Of a DNA stretch of 64,000 bases, positions 9,516 to 21,529 are shown piece by piece. Positions within the stretch are counted from its first letter, which is position 1; the number at the start of each line of letters is the position of its first letter. Position numbers and translations under genes: made by a program. The DNA lies in the NCBI GenBank assembly GCA_965214955.1, contig CBDCCU010000013.1, positions 124,001 through 188,000 on the forward strand, read 5' to 3'. The notes under the pieces are model-generated. The model did no database searches and was not told the DNA's origin. It saw nothing but the letters and a program-made list of their open reading frames with translations. The stretch comes from Aliikangiella sp965214955 (GTDB lineage Bacteria > Pseudomonadota > Gammaproteobacteria > Enterobacterales > Kangiellaceae).

Positions 9516-9801
9516 GAATAGTAGATCTCATGTTATTCTGTTAAGGCGCGGCATAATGACAGATTCTAATTGATTGTCAATAGACCCAGATCAATTGCCA
9601 TAGTGACTGAGTTTTTACTCAATTGATCATCAATTTAGTTAAACAAATAATCATCGTTAAAAAAACGACAATATTTGTTGGATATCAAACATTAAGTATA
9701 AGTGTAGCAAAGAATAATAACTTCGTGCTATTGCTTGTAACTTATTTGCATCACCATAGTCGTAAAGGAAAGCAATATTAATTTTAAGGTTGGAGCCGCG
9801 A

Positions 9802-10750
9802 GTGTTTAAGTCAAAGTTAAAAGATTATCAAGTAACCCCAGAGTCTATATTTTGGAATCGTAGAGATTTTATTAAAAAGTTAGGATTAACCGCTGCATCC
9901 GCTCCTTTGAGTTCATTGGCGTTTGCCGAATCAAAACCTGATTATTCAGGCTCAGAATTAAACTCAGAGCTTAGTAGTGAGTATGTAATAACTCACCATA
10001 ATAATTTTTATGAGTTTTCAACAGACAAGAAAAAGCCCTCTAAATTAGCCGAAAGCTTTAAACCAGGCAATGATTGGAAAGTAAAAGTAGAAGGTCATGT
10101 TAATAAGCCAAGGTGAGTACACCTTAGAAGATATTCTATCTAAGGTTAAACAAGAAGAACGTATCTATCGTTTACGTTGTGTTGAAGCTTGGTCTATGGT
10201 TGTGCCTTGGACAGGATTTCAGCTTTCTGATTTAATCAATTTGGTTGAGCCTAATTCAAAAGCCAAATATGTTGAGTTTAAAACCTTACACGATGCGAAT
10301 GTATTTCCAGGGCAAAAGCGCGGTTTATTTGGCGTTCATACACTGCCTTGGCCTTATACCGAAGGCTTAACCATTGCCGAAGCCATGAACCCCTTAACAT
10401 TAATGGCTACAGGTGTTTATGGAAAACGCTTGCCAGGACAAAATGGTGCACCAATGAGGCTTGTAGTGCCTTGGAAGTATGGCTTTAAAAGCATAAAGTC
10501 GATTGTTTCGATAAAATTCACCGAAACTCAACCTGTATGCACATGGAATGAAAGCGCTCCGCAAGAATATGGCTTTTATGCAAATGTAAATCCACAAGTC
10601 GATCATCCTCGTTGGAGCCAAGCTAAAGAAAGGCGTATTAGTGATGAGTCATTTTTTGGAGTGAAGAAAATACCAACTCAAATGTTTAACGGTTACCAAC
10701 AAGAGGTTGCTCATCTTTATAAAGGGTTAGACTTAAGAAAGCATTATTAG
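9802..10750 (+). pseudogene. msrP: Protein-methionine-sulfoxide reductase catalytic subunit MsrP, split by a +1 frameshift
   Basis: MsrP is the periplasmic molybdenum-cofactor enzyme that repairs oxidised methionines, taking electrons from MsrQ. The 5' frame starts best at GTG 9802 (GGAG six bases upstream), carries the Tat signal RRDFIKK and ends at 10116 in KVEGHVNKPR. The 3' frame carries YRLRCVEAWSMVVPW with the Mo-ligand cysteine and runs to 10750. Relatives are one protein of about 320 residues. Deleting one A in CCAAGGTGAG (near 10111) gives the expected NKPGEYTLEDILS. Tat signal and active site are both intact and msrQ follows, so this is either a recent mutation or a sequence error. 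Confidence 0.85.
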
Positions 10751-10799
10751 TTGCTAGTTGCTAGTTGCTAGTTGCTAGTTGCTAGTTGCTAGTTGCTAG
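10751..10799 (+). repeat. Heptanucleotide tandem repeat (TTGCTAG) x7
   Basis: Seven perfect copies of TTGCTAG begin on the base right after the TAG stop of msrP and run to 10799, just before msrQ. Seven is not a multiple of three, so TAG stops appear in all three frames. The same heptamer follows the stop codon of bamD at 63301-63342 in the same sense orientation. Confidence 0.97.
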
Positions 10800-10828
10800 A
10801 AAATCGACAGGTTAAAGGTAGTAATTCA

Positions 10829-11443
10829 TTGAAGACATTAAAAGTTATTGCACATTTACTTGCATGGATACCTTTGGGGTGGTTGGTGTATTCGGCGCTC
10901 ACTCATAATTTAGGTGGTGATCCACAAACCAAGCTTATGCATGAGCTTGGTAGCTGGGGATTAATTTTTCTGTTACTAAGTTTATCAATTACCCCATTAA
11001 GAAAACTAACAAGGCAGCCGCAACTAATTAAATTTAGGCGAATGCTTGGACTTTTTTCTGCATGGTATTTGTTTTTGCATACATTAGCCTATGTGGCGCT
11101 TTACTTATCTTTTGATTTTGGTGATCTAGCATCAGAGGTTGTAGAACGTCCTTATATCACAATAGGCTTTTTAGCTTTATTAATGCTTATTCCACTAACC
11201 TTTACCTCAACTAAAAAGAGTCAGAGAAGGTTAGGTAAAAACTGGAAAAAGCTTCATCAGCTTAGTTATATCATTGCAGGTTTAGGCTTGGTTCATTTGG
11301 TTTGGCAAACAAAATCGGATCTTAATGAACCACTTATTTATGTGGCTTGGGGAGCATTATTACTGGCCGCAAGAATATGGTATAAAAAAAAGTCAGTATT
11401 AGTTAGAGCAAAAGTTAACGTTAATGAACCTTTAAAAAGGTGA
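10829..11443 (+). CDS. msrQ: Protein-methionine-sulfoxide reductase heme-binding subunit MsrQ
   Basis: MsrQ is the inner-membrane b-type haem protein that passes electrons to periplasmic MsrP. About 204 residues with six membrane segments and the ferric-reductase-like core: LLLSLSITPLRKL, FRRMLGLFSAWYLFLHTLAY and KLHQLSYIIAGLGLVHLVW, giving the conserved histidines. TTG at 10829 is chosen because AAAGGTAG lies about 8 bases upstream and the first membrane segment follows at once; a TTG at 10793 inside the heptamer repeat would add 12 atypical residues. The gene is intact although msrP is frameshifted. Confidence 0.85.
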   Translation: MKTLKVIAHLLAWIPLGWLVYSALTHNLGGDPQTKLMHELGSWGLIFLLLSLSITPLRKLTRQPQLIKFRRMLGLFSAWYLFLHTLAYVALYLSFDFGDLASEVVERPYITIGFLALLMLIPLTFTSTKKSQRRLGKNWKKLHQLSYIIAGLGLVHLVWQTKSDLNEPLIYVAWGALLLAARIWYKKKSVLVRAKVNVNEPLKR

Positions 11444-11460
11444 TCTTTAAAGATCACCTT
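11437..11460. terminator. Palindromic terminator between msrQ and the AIM24-family gene
   Basis: A perfect inverted repeat with 12-base arms (AAGGTGATCTTT and AAAGATCACCTT), overlapping the TGA stop of msrQ. It lies between convergent genes and can act in both directions, though the T run on the plus side is short. Confidence 0.65.
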
Positions 11461-11468
11461 CTATTTAA

Positions 11469-12257
11469 CTAATTTCCATCAATCAGACGACCCAAACCTC
11501 CTAACACAGAGCCTTCACCTTTGTCAGAGCTGCCATGACTTGGTGCGCTTTCAAAAATGCGATCAGCAAGACGAGAGAAAGGCAGACTTTGTAACCAAAC
11601 TGTGCCGTGACCACTTAATGTTGCTAAAAATAAACCTTCGCCGCCAAATACCATTGACTTTAAATTACCAGCACGCTGAATGTCATAGTCAATTCCTTGA
11701 GTGAAACCAACAATACAGCCCGTATCAACACGCAAAGTTTCGCCCTTAAGCTCTTTTTTAATTAATGTGCCGCCAGCGTGAATAAACGCCATACCATCGC
11801 CTTCAAGCTTTTGCAGAATAAAGCCTTCGCCACCAAAAAAGCCGGCACCAAGCTTTTTGTTAAAGCTGATTGAAACTTTAGTACCTAATGCTGCGGCAAC
11901 AAATGCATCTTTTTGGCAAATAATTTGTTCGCCTAACTTTGCCATATCAAGTGCAACTATGGTTCCTAGATATGGAGCAGAAAAAGCAACTTTGCTTTTC
12001 TTGTGTCCTTGATTGGTAAAATGTGTGGTAAAAATTGATTCACCAGTGATAGTACGTTTAGCAGCGGAAAATAGTTTTGACATCATTCCTTCATCGGGAT
12101 CAGAGCCATCACCCATTTTGGTTTCAAAATTAATTCCTTCTTCCATATAGTTCATTGCACCTGCTTCAGCGATAACCGTTTCTCTTGGATCAAGTTCTAC
12201 TTCAACTAGCTGAATATCGTGGCCGATAATTTCATAGTCTACTTCATGGCATCTCAT
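11469..12257 (-). CDS. TIGR00266/AIM24 family protein
   Basis: A 262-residue protein of the TIGR00266 family, a beta-rich soluble fold related to tryptophan RNA-binding attenuator-like and AIM24 proteins. Family landmarks are VELDPRETVIAEAGAMNYM at the N-terminus, glycine-rich GFFGGEGFILQKLEGDG and MVFGGEGLFLATLSGHG, and the C-terminal LPFSRLADR. No signal peptide or catalytic motif. Molecular function in bacteria is unknown. It is a single-gene unit. Confidence 0.85.
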   Translation of the reverse strand: MRCHEVDYEIIGHDIQLVEVELDPRETVIAEAGAMNYMEEGINFETKMGDGSDPDEGMMSKLFSAAKRTITGESIFTTHFTNQGHKKSKVAFSAPYLGTIVALDMAKLGEQIICQKDAFVAAALGTKVSISFNKKLGAGFFGGEGFILQKLEGDGMAFIHAGGTLIKKELKGETLRVDTGCIVGFTQGIDYDIQRAGNLKSMVFGGEGLFLATLSGHGTVWLQSLPFSRLADRIFESAPSHGSSDKGEGSVLGGLGRLIDGN

Positions 12258-12479
12258 TATTATTGTTCCTTTTAATTGTTGAATGTTTAGGTTTTAAATG
12301 TCATTTTAGCCAATAGTTTGTTAATTCAGCTATTTAAAAGTCGTAAATATATATTTACTAGAAGGTAGTTTATTTTATCTAATTGATATTTAAAGTCTTT
12401 TAGCTAATTGATAACTTGGCAACTAATTTGCTAAGAATTGATAGTCTATAATTTAACAGCTTATTAATAGGAAGCAAAA

Positions 12480-13154
12480 ATGAAAAACAAACTATTCGTC
12501 TTAATCTTCACTTTATCCTCGATAACCGTTTTAAGTGGTTGTGGCTCAGCTAATGTATCACCTAATACTAATCAACCGAATAGAGATATCGATACAGTCT
12601 TCGGTGGAATCACGGTTGGTAAAAATTCAACAGTCGGTGATGTTTCTAGTGTTAATGGTGGCATTTCAATTAGCGCTGGTGTTAAAGCGAAAGATGTAGA
12701 TACAGTCAATGGCGGAATTAATGTTTCTGACAACTCTCAACTTGATTCACTCGAAACCGTTAATGGAGGTATATCTATTGGTAAAAACGTGAGCGTGAAA
12801 TATTCTGTCGAAGTAGTTAATGGTGAGATAAAAGCCGGTAGTGAAAGCCGTATTGGTAGAACGGTTGAAACGGTTAATGGAGATATTCGATTAAAAGGCG
12901 TGTCTGTTGGTAAAAATATTGAAACCGTTAATGGCGACATTGTTTTAGCCGATATGAGTGTTGTTGAAGGCGATATTATTGTTCAAAAGTCTGATAGTTG
13001 GTTTTTTGATGCTGACGAGGTTGAAAATCAAATATTAAGCGTTGATTCAAACTCAGAAATTAAAGGCACAATTCATTTATACAAGCCAATTACTCTAAAA
13101 ATTGATCAACAAGCTAAAGTTGGTGAAGTAAAAAAGCATTATAAAACCGAGTAA
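12480..13154 (+). CDS. Lipoprotein with seven 18-residue VNGG repeats (predicted beta-solenoid)
   Basis: A 224-residue lipoprotein: signal peptide with lipobox LSGC (Cys 21) and then about seven tandem repeats of 18-19 residues from residue 39, with cores VFGGITV, VNGGISI, VNGGINV, VNGGISI, VNGEIKA, VNGDIRL and VNGDIVL. Such regular glycine-turn repeats predict a right-handed beta-helix, as in polymer-forming or DUF4097-like proteins. A GS-residue linker is absent and the residue after Cys is Gly, so outer-membrane anchoring is likely. It is monocistronic, with GGAAGC before the ATG. Function unknown; a structural envelope role is inferred. Confidence 0.8.
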   Translation: MKNKLFVLIFTLSSITVLSGCGSANVSPNTNQPNRDIDTVFGGITVGKNSTVGDVSSVNGGISISAGVKAKDVDTVNGGINVSDNSQLDSLETVNGGISIGKNVSVKYSVEVVNGEIKAGSESRIGRTVETVNGDIRLKGVSVGKNIETVNGDIVLADMSVVEGDIIVQKSDSWFFDADEVENQILSVDSNSEIKGTIHLYKPITLKIDQQAKVGEVKKHYKTE

Positions 13155-13250
13155 AATTATTCAAAGACTCACTTTTGGCGGTTATTTATACTGCTTTAGT
13201 ACGATAAATAACCACAACGCAATTAATTTTAAAAAAAGCATAAAAAAAGG

Positions 13251-13629
13251 TTGCGGTAAAAGATGTTGGGCTTATAATGCGCGTCCGCCTGAGGGAATGG
13301 GTTTAAAGAAAGGGTATTTTTTGGGATTTGTTGATTGCTTTTTAGTCATTTAAAAAAGATTAAAAAAGTGGGTTGACAGAGGTTAAAGTCGCTGTATAAT
13401 GCGCGCCTCGCTTAAGGGGAAGACGGTGGTCTGAAGCTTAAGTAAAGTTAACAAAAAGTTTATTTTAGAATGATTAAAATAAAGTGTTGACAGAGGATAA
13501 GCGCACTGTATAATGCGCGCCCGCTCTGAGGGAAAAAGAGCAGGTTAAATTAAGAGGGAGTTAGCCGATAAATAAAGTTTCAAATAATTGAAATTAAACG
13601 GTTGACAGGGTTTGCGAAGGCTGTATAAT
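13251..13629 (+). promoter_or_regulatory. Four tandem sigma-70 promoters of the rRNA operon
   Basis: Four promoters precede the 16S gene: P1 TTGCGG 13251-13256 / TATAAT 13273-13278; P2 TTGACA 13373-13378 / TATAAT 13395-13400; P3 TTGACA 13487-13492 / TATAAT 13509-13514; P4 TTGACA 13602-13607 / TATAAT 13624-13629. Every spacer is exactly 16 bases. P1-P3 carry GCGCG directly after the -10 box and P4 has TCGCGCC, the GC-rich discriminator associated with stringent and growth-rate control. Steps between promoters are 122, 114 and 115 bases. The leader from 13630 to the 16S start holds no gene. Confidence 0.9.
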
Positions 13630-13849
13630 TTCGCGCCCAAGCTTGCTGAGCAGGTACTCAGGAGCTTTTGTTCTGAAACAGATGAATAAAAAACAATCTG
13701 TGTGGGTACTCTTGAAAAAAGTATTACGACTAAAGCCTTTTATAAGGCATTTCAAGAGAAACCATTGATTGATTTGAGATAGATTTACTTTTAATTAAGT
13801 AAGTTATTTTCCTAGATAAATCAGTATTCTTTTGAGCTATTTAAGATTT

Positions 13850-15387
<1,538 letters not shown>

Positions 15388-15458
15388 AATATATTAAGTA
15401 GTATGATTTCTTGAGTGCTCACACAGATTGTTTTTTTAAAGAAGACCGTGAATCTTAT

Positions 15459-15534
15459 GGGGCTATAGCTCAGCTGGGAGAGCGCCTGCCTTGCACGCAG
15501 GAGGTCAGCGGTTCGATCCCGCTTAGCTCCACCA
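15459..15534 (+). tRNA. alaT: tRNA-Ala (TGC anticodon)
   Basis: A 76-base tRNA nearly identical to the E. coli rRNA-spacer tRNA-Ala: GGGGCTATAGCTCAGCTGGG, anticodon loop CTTGCAC with TGC, T arm GGTTCGATCCC and encoded CCA. It comes before the Ile-like tRNA, whereas the usual gammaproteobacterial order is Ile then Ala. Confidence 0.97.
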
Positions 15535-15591
15535 ATTATTTGGTGAAACCAAGCGTATCGAACATTTCAGTTAGAGATGAATTACGCCGGA

Positions 15592-15691
15592 TTTTTTGGT
15601 TTGCACAAGGCGCACGAAAGAGTGAGCGAAGGCGCATACACCAGTATGTAACTGAGCAAGCGATGAGTGCAACGCAGGGCAAAGCAAAAAA
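15592..15691. repeat. Imperfect 100-bp palindrome between the spacer tRNAs
   Basis: Outer arms TTTTTTGGTTTGC and GCAAAGCAAAAAA, inner pairs around GGCGCA and TGCAACGC, and a central GCATAC-ACCA-GTATGT hairpin. The centre is almost the same as that of the second spacer palindrome at 15785-15857, which suggests two members of one repeat family inserted in the spacer. Confidence 0.6.
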
Positions 15692-15702
15692 GACAAGTAA
15701 TT

Positions 15703-15776
15703 GGGTCTGTAGCTCAGCTGGTTAGAGCGCACCACTCATAATGAGGTCGGTGGTTCAAGTCCACCCAGACCCACCA
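15703..15776 (+). tRNA. tRNA-Ile-like gene with CAT anticodon and a shortened anticodon arm
   Basis: The acceptor stem GGGTCTG/CAGACCC, D arm GCTCAGCTGGTTAGAGC, T arm GGTGGTTCAAGTCCACC and CCA are those of a spacer tRNA-Ile. The anticodon region reads CACCA CTCATAA TG AGGTC: the loop would show CAT, not GAT, and the 3' side of the anticodon stem (expected TGGTG) lacks three bases. The gene is 74 bases instead of about 77 and its anticodon stem cannot form five pairs. It may be a degenerate or defective copy, or a base-calling artefact. Identity as Ile is inferred from the body only. Confidence 0.75.
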
Positions 15777-15784
15777 ATTTCTCA

Positions 15785-15857
15785 GATTTCTTCGTTGTTT
15801 AATCATTTGCATACTGATGTATGCGGCATAATTAAACGCCTCGAACTCTAAGAAATC
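15785..15857. repeat. REP-like 73-bp palindrome between the Ile-like tRNA and 23S
   Basis: Nested inverted repeats: GATTTCTT/AAGAAATC at the ends, GTTTAAT/ATTAAAC inside, and GCATAC-TGAT-GTATGC in the centre. It shares the central hexamer pair with the palindrome at 15592-15691. It can form a long hairpin in the pre-rRNA spacer. Confidence 0.65.
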
Positions 15858-15970
15858 CATCATAAGAGGATAAGGTTTTTTTATTCATCGAGTTTAGATG
15901 TTAGAGATAAATATTTTAAAGGCAAAGCGCCTTAAAGTTAAAGTGTTTATCTCTGATATTGACATCAGAC

Positions 15971-15985
15971 GTTCTTTAACAATTG
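15971..15985 (+). promoter_or_regulatory. boxA-like antitermination site before 23S
   Basis: GTTCTTTAACAATTG closely matches the boxA core TGCTCTTTAACA that loads the NusB/NusE antitermination complex, at the expected position in the 16S-23S spacer. Confidence 0.7.
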
Positions 15986-16194
15986 AGATAACGAGTAACA
16001 AACAAGCAAGCAAAGGTATTCTTTAGGCGCTGTTGTTATGTTTAAACATAACGATAGTTTAAAGAATTCAATTCATGTAGCAAAACATAATCTTGATAAG
16101 TTGGTTATTGGAAAGATTAGGCCTGAGGAGGCTTAGTTGGAACAATAATCTACAAATCACTTGTAGCCGAGTGAGAGGCTTTTTGGGGTTATAT

Positions 16195-19150
<2,956 letters not shown>

Positions 19151-19272
19151 ATAACACCCAAGCGGTTTTACATTAGGCTTGAGTGGTTATGTAGCGTTAA
19201 AATGAATTGAAACCTTTACTTGCTGTAATACTCGTTAAATCAATTGAAAGAATTGTTAATATCAACCAGTTT

Positions 19273-19392
19273 TGCCTGGTGACATTAGCGAATAGGAACC
19301 ACCTGATCCCATCTCGAACTCAGAAGTGAAAATATTCAGCGCCGATGATAGTGTGGGGTTTCCCCATGTGAAAGTAGGTCAACGCCAGGCAT
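19273..19392 (+). rRNA. rrf: 5S ribosomal RNA
   Basis: A 120-base 5S rRNA with closing stem TGCCTGG/CCAGGCA, CATCTCGAACTCAGAAGTGA and GCGCCGATGATAGTGTGGGG, matching the gammaproteobacterial pattern. It is the last gene of the operon. Confidence 0.97.
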
Positions 19393-19400
19393 TTAATACC

Positions 19401-19440
19401 AACAAAAAAGGCTCAGTCGAAAGACTGAGCCTTTTTTGTT
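19401..19440 (+). terminator. rRNA operon terminator
   Basis: Stem AAAAAAGGCTCAGTC / GACTGAGCCTTTTTT with a GAAA tetraloop, directly after 5S. A textbook rho-independent terminator. Confidence 0.95.
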
Positions 19441-19501
19441 GTCTGATGAAAACTTACTACCGTAAACTCCTCATGCATTTACAGCGTGCCGTTCATCCAT
19501 G

Positions 19502-19528
19502 AAAAAGCCCCGATGAACGAGGCTTTTT
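19502..19528 (-). terminator. Terminator downstream of the gene at 19555
   Basis: Stem AAAAAGCC / GGCTTTTT with a short loop. It lies just past the stop of the leftward gene and faces the rRNA operon, so it can block transcription from either side. Confidence 0.7.
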
Positions 19529-19554
19529 ATTAAAGATTAAGATGAATTTGCGTT

Positions 19555-19917
19555 TTAAGGCATCTGAATTTGTGAACCACCACCTTGGCCTGGAACAACA
19601 ATTTTAGAGGCTTGTTCTCTTTGATATTCTTGAAGTTCTTTCATTGTCTGCTCCATACTTTCTTTTGCTGCATCACCAAAAACGCTCAGCGCTTCTTCTA
19701 GTGTGTTGGCTTTGAGTTCAAAGTTAAGTGGCAGTGGGCCTGCTTGTGTCATTACTTGTGTTTGACCAAAGTAGGTAACACTACGATCTGGATCGACTTC
19801 GCCAGTAATTAATATTGGGGTTAAAACGCGAATGCTGCCTATTTTTTGATCAGTGAAAACTTCTTCTTTAACTAGCGATGTTTCGTCAATTTTAATTTCA
19901 GGAAGTTGTTGTTGCAT
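19555..19917 (-). CDS. Conserved hypothetical cytoplasmic protein
   Basis: A 120-residue soluble protein that I cannot place in a named family. It begins with ISO-type strands (IGSIRVLTPILITGEVD, VTYFGQTQVMTQAGPLPLNF), followed by a helix (TLEEALSVFGDAAKESMEQTMKELQEYQREQA) and a glycine-rich tail. It has no signal peptide, membrane segment or cysteine. The regular alpha/beta layout and codon use like the neighbours suggest a real gene. It is monocistronic, ending at the terminator at 19502. Confidence 0.75.
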   Translation of the reverse strand: MQQQLPEIKIDETSLVKEEVFTDQKIGSIRVLTPILITGEVDPDRSVTYFGQTQVMTQAGPLPLNFELKANTLEEALSVFGDAAKESMEQTMKELQEYQREQASKIVVPGQGGGSQIQMP

Positions 19918-19997
19918 TAGATTTTCCAGTAGTTGATAGTAAATTAGTTTGTTAATATTTATGGTCTAATTATATTCGGGTTCTACCTTTTTTACTA

Positions 19998-20360
19998 ATG
20001 CAAATAGTATCGTCAGAGAAAATACAAACAATAAATCAGCTGATTAAAAGTAATTGCTCAGCAGATAAAACCAATCATGTTAAACCTTGGTGTGTTTATA
20101 TGATTAAGACGAGTGATAATTTGATCTATACCGGTATTACAACGGATATAGCTAAACGTTGGAAAGCTCATTTGAATAAAAAAGGCGCTAAGTTTTTTTA
20201 TTCCAGACAACCAAAAAAGCTGATATGGCTTATTGAGGTGGATGGTCGCTCAGGTGCTAGTAAAATAGAGTCTAAGATAAAGCGATTAGCGCGAAAGGAA
20301 AAACTAGAGCTGCTGGAAAATAAACAAAATATCGCTAAAGGTTTTGTTATTAATGGCTGA
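19998..20360 (+). CDS. GIY-YIG nuclease superfamily protein
   Basis: A 120-residue protein with the small YhbQ/UvrC-like GIY-YIG domain at about residues 30-115: VYMIKTSDNLIYTGIT (GIY ... YTG), catalytic-type arginine in IAKRWKAHL, and glutamate in ASKIESKIKRL. Members of this size are thought to act on branched or damaged DNA, but the role here is inferred. It overlaps the next gene by a few bases, so the two are translationally coupled. Confidence 0.88.
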   Translation: MQIVSSEKIQTINQLIKSNCSADKTNHVKPWCVYMIKTSDNLIYTGITTDIAKRWKAHLNKKGAKFFYSRQPKKLIWLIEVDGRSGASKIESKIKRLARKEKLELLENKQNIAKGFVING

Positions 20361-20901
20361 AAATAAAGTACAAAACCCACTAGTTTTTGCACAAGAAATT
20401 ACGGCGCTAATTACCAAGGACTATCCGTTTTTAAGTCAGTGGCGCTTTAAAATGGATAGTGCTAAAAAAAGAGCAGGAAGCTGCCAAGTTAAGCAGAAAG
20501 TGATTACTCTTAGCCGTTATCATATTGCTGAAAATTCCCTTATGGTGGTTAAAGACACTATTTTGCATGAACTGGCTCATGCTATTTGTTTTGAAGTTTA
20601 TGGTGATCTTACGCATGGTAAAAAATGGAAGGCAATAGCTAGTTCTATTGGCGCAGTTCCTAAAGCTACCGCTGAGTTTAATGTGCCTTATTCGCCATGG
20701 AAATTAGTGGTTGCTGATTTTAAATTACAAACCGTTAGTTTTGTGGCAAATAGATTTAGAAAAAACAAGAAAATAAAAAATTACTATTTAAAAGCAGATC
20801 CTAAAACAAAAGGTAGGTTGTTTTACCTTAAAGCTAGTGAATATGAGGCTTTTAAGCAAGATAAAATTGGTTTTTCGAGACTAAACTTAATGCAAGAATA
20901 A
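20353..20901 (+). CDS. SprT-like zinc metalloprotease family protein
   Basis: A 182-residue protein with the zinc motif HELAH (near residue 76) in DTILHELAHAICFEVYG and a following THGKKWKAIASSIG, typical of SprT/SPRTN-like domains. Eukaryotic members cut DNA-protein crosslinks; the bacterial role is unclear. ATG 20353 is preferred over an upstream TTG (20344) because it overlaps the previous stop in the usual coupled way. The C-terminal third is lysine-rich and lacks the four-cysteine zinc ribbon of some relatives. Confidence 0.83.
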   Translation: MAENKVQNPLVFAQEITALITKDYPFLSQWRFKMDSAKKRAGSCQVKQKVITLSRYHIAENSLMVVKDTILHELAHAICFEVYGDLTHGKKWKAIASSIGAVPKATAEFNVPYSPWKLVVADFKLQTVSFVANRFRKNKKIKNYYLKADPKTKGRLFYLKASEYEAFKQDKIGFSRLNLMQE

Positions 20902-21133
20902 CTTTTTATTAACGGTATGATTTTTTATTGATTATATGATCTGATCCATATAAATGAACATAGTGCTCTATAGAGATTTTAGAGGCTTTCAAAATTTACA
21001 AATACACCTAACTAATTAGCATTATTTAGCCAATAGGCAATAAAGCTAGATGTACTTGCTTTGTTTAGTACCAAACATGTGTACTTTCCTTTGTTGCTAT
21101 AAAATGATCAGAGAAAAAATTTAGTGATCAGTT

Positions 21134-21445
21134 TTAAGCCGCAACGGAAAATTTTTGTATTGGAATTGGTCGGCGCTGTGGGTTGAGCTGGTTAGAAAAC
21201 TCTTTAAGCTGATTAATTTTTTCCATTACTTCAGCCGCCTTTTGTAACACAACTTTACCTTCATCGGTAATACCCGTTAGGTTTTTACCATTACGGATAA
21301 AAATTTTAATACCAAGCTCTTCTTCTAGTAGGCGCAGTTGCTTGCTTACTCCAGGCTGAGAGGTGAAAAGCTTTTCTGAAGCAATTGTAATATTTAAGCC
21401 GCTTTCGGCAATTGCTAGTATGAATCTTAGTTGTTGCAACTTCAT
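21134..21445 (-). CDS. HTH-only LysR-family protein, CysB-like N-terminal domain
   Basis: A 103-residue protein matching only the N-terminal DNA-binding part of CysB: MKLQQLRFILAIAESGLNIT, EKLFTSQPGVSKQLRLLEEELGIKIF, GKNLTGITDEGK and the linker helix. CysB itself is about 324 residues with a sulphate/acetylserine-sensing domain, which is absent. The 232 bases downstream show no remnant of that domain in any frame. The frame ends cleanly in RRPIPIQKFSVAA, so it may be a functional dwarf regulator rather than fresh debris. Its targets cannot be told. Confidence 0.75.
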   Translation of the reverse strand: MKLQQLRFILAIAESGLNITIASEKLFTSQPGVSKQLRLLEEELGIKIFIRNGKNLTGITDEGKVVLQKAAEVMEKINQLKEFSNQLNPQRRPIPIQKFSVAA

Positions 21446-21473
21446 TTTATTTTCCTCTTAAATTAAATTAACA

Positions 21474-21509
21474 CAAAAAAAACGCCACTTGTTTAGAGTG
21501 GCGTTTTTA
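21474..21509. terminator. Rho-independent terminator
   Basis: Stem AAAAACGCCACT / AGTGGCGTTTTT with loop TGTTTAG. It lies upstream of the CysB-like gene and directly after the small frame at 21530-21661 on the minus strand, which suggests that something short is transcribed there. Confidence 0.8.
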
Positions 21510-21529
21510 TCTTTAGACTTAAAAAATCG

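Noticed and set aside
10751..10799. Heptamer array as a CRISPR or attachment site
   Set aside because: Units are only 7 bases with no spacers, and there are no cas or integrase genes nearby.
10793..10828. Upstream TTG start for msrQ inside the heptamer repeat
   Set aside because: It would add residues coded partly by the repeat. TTG 10829 has a better-placed ribosome-binding site.
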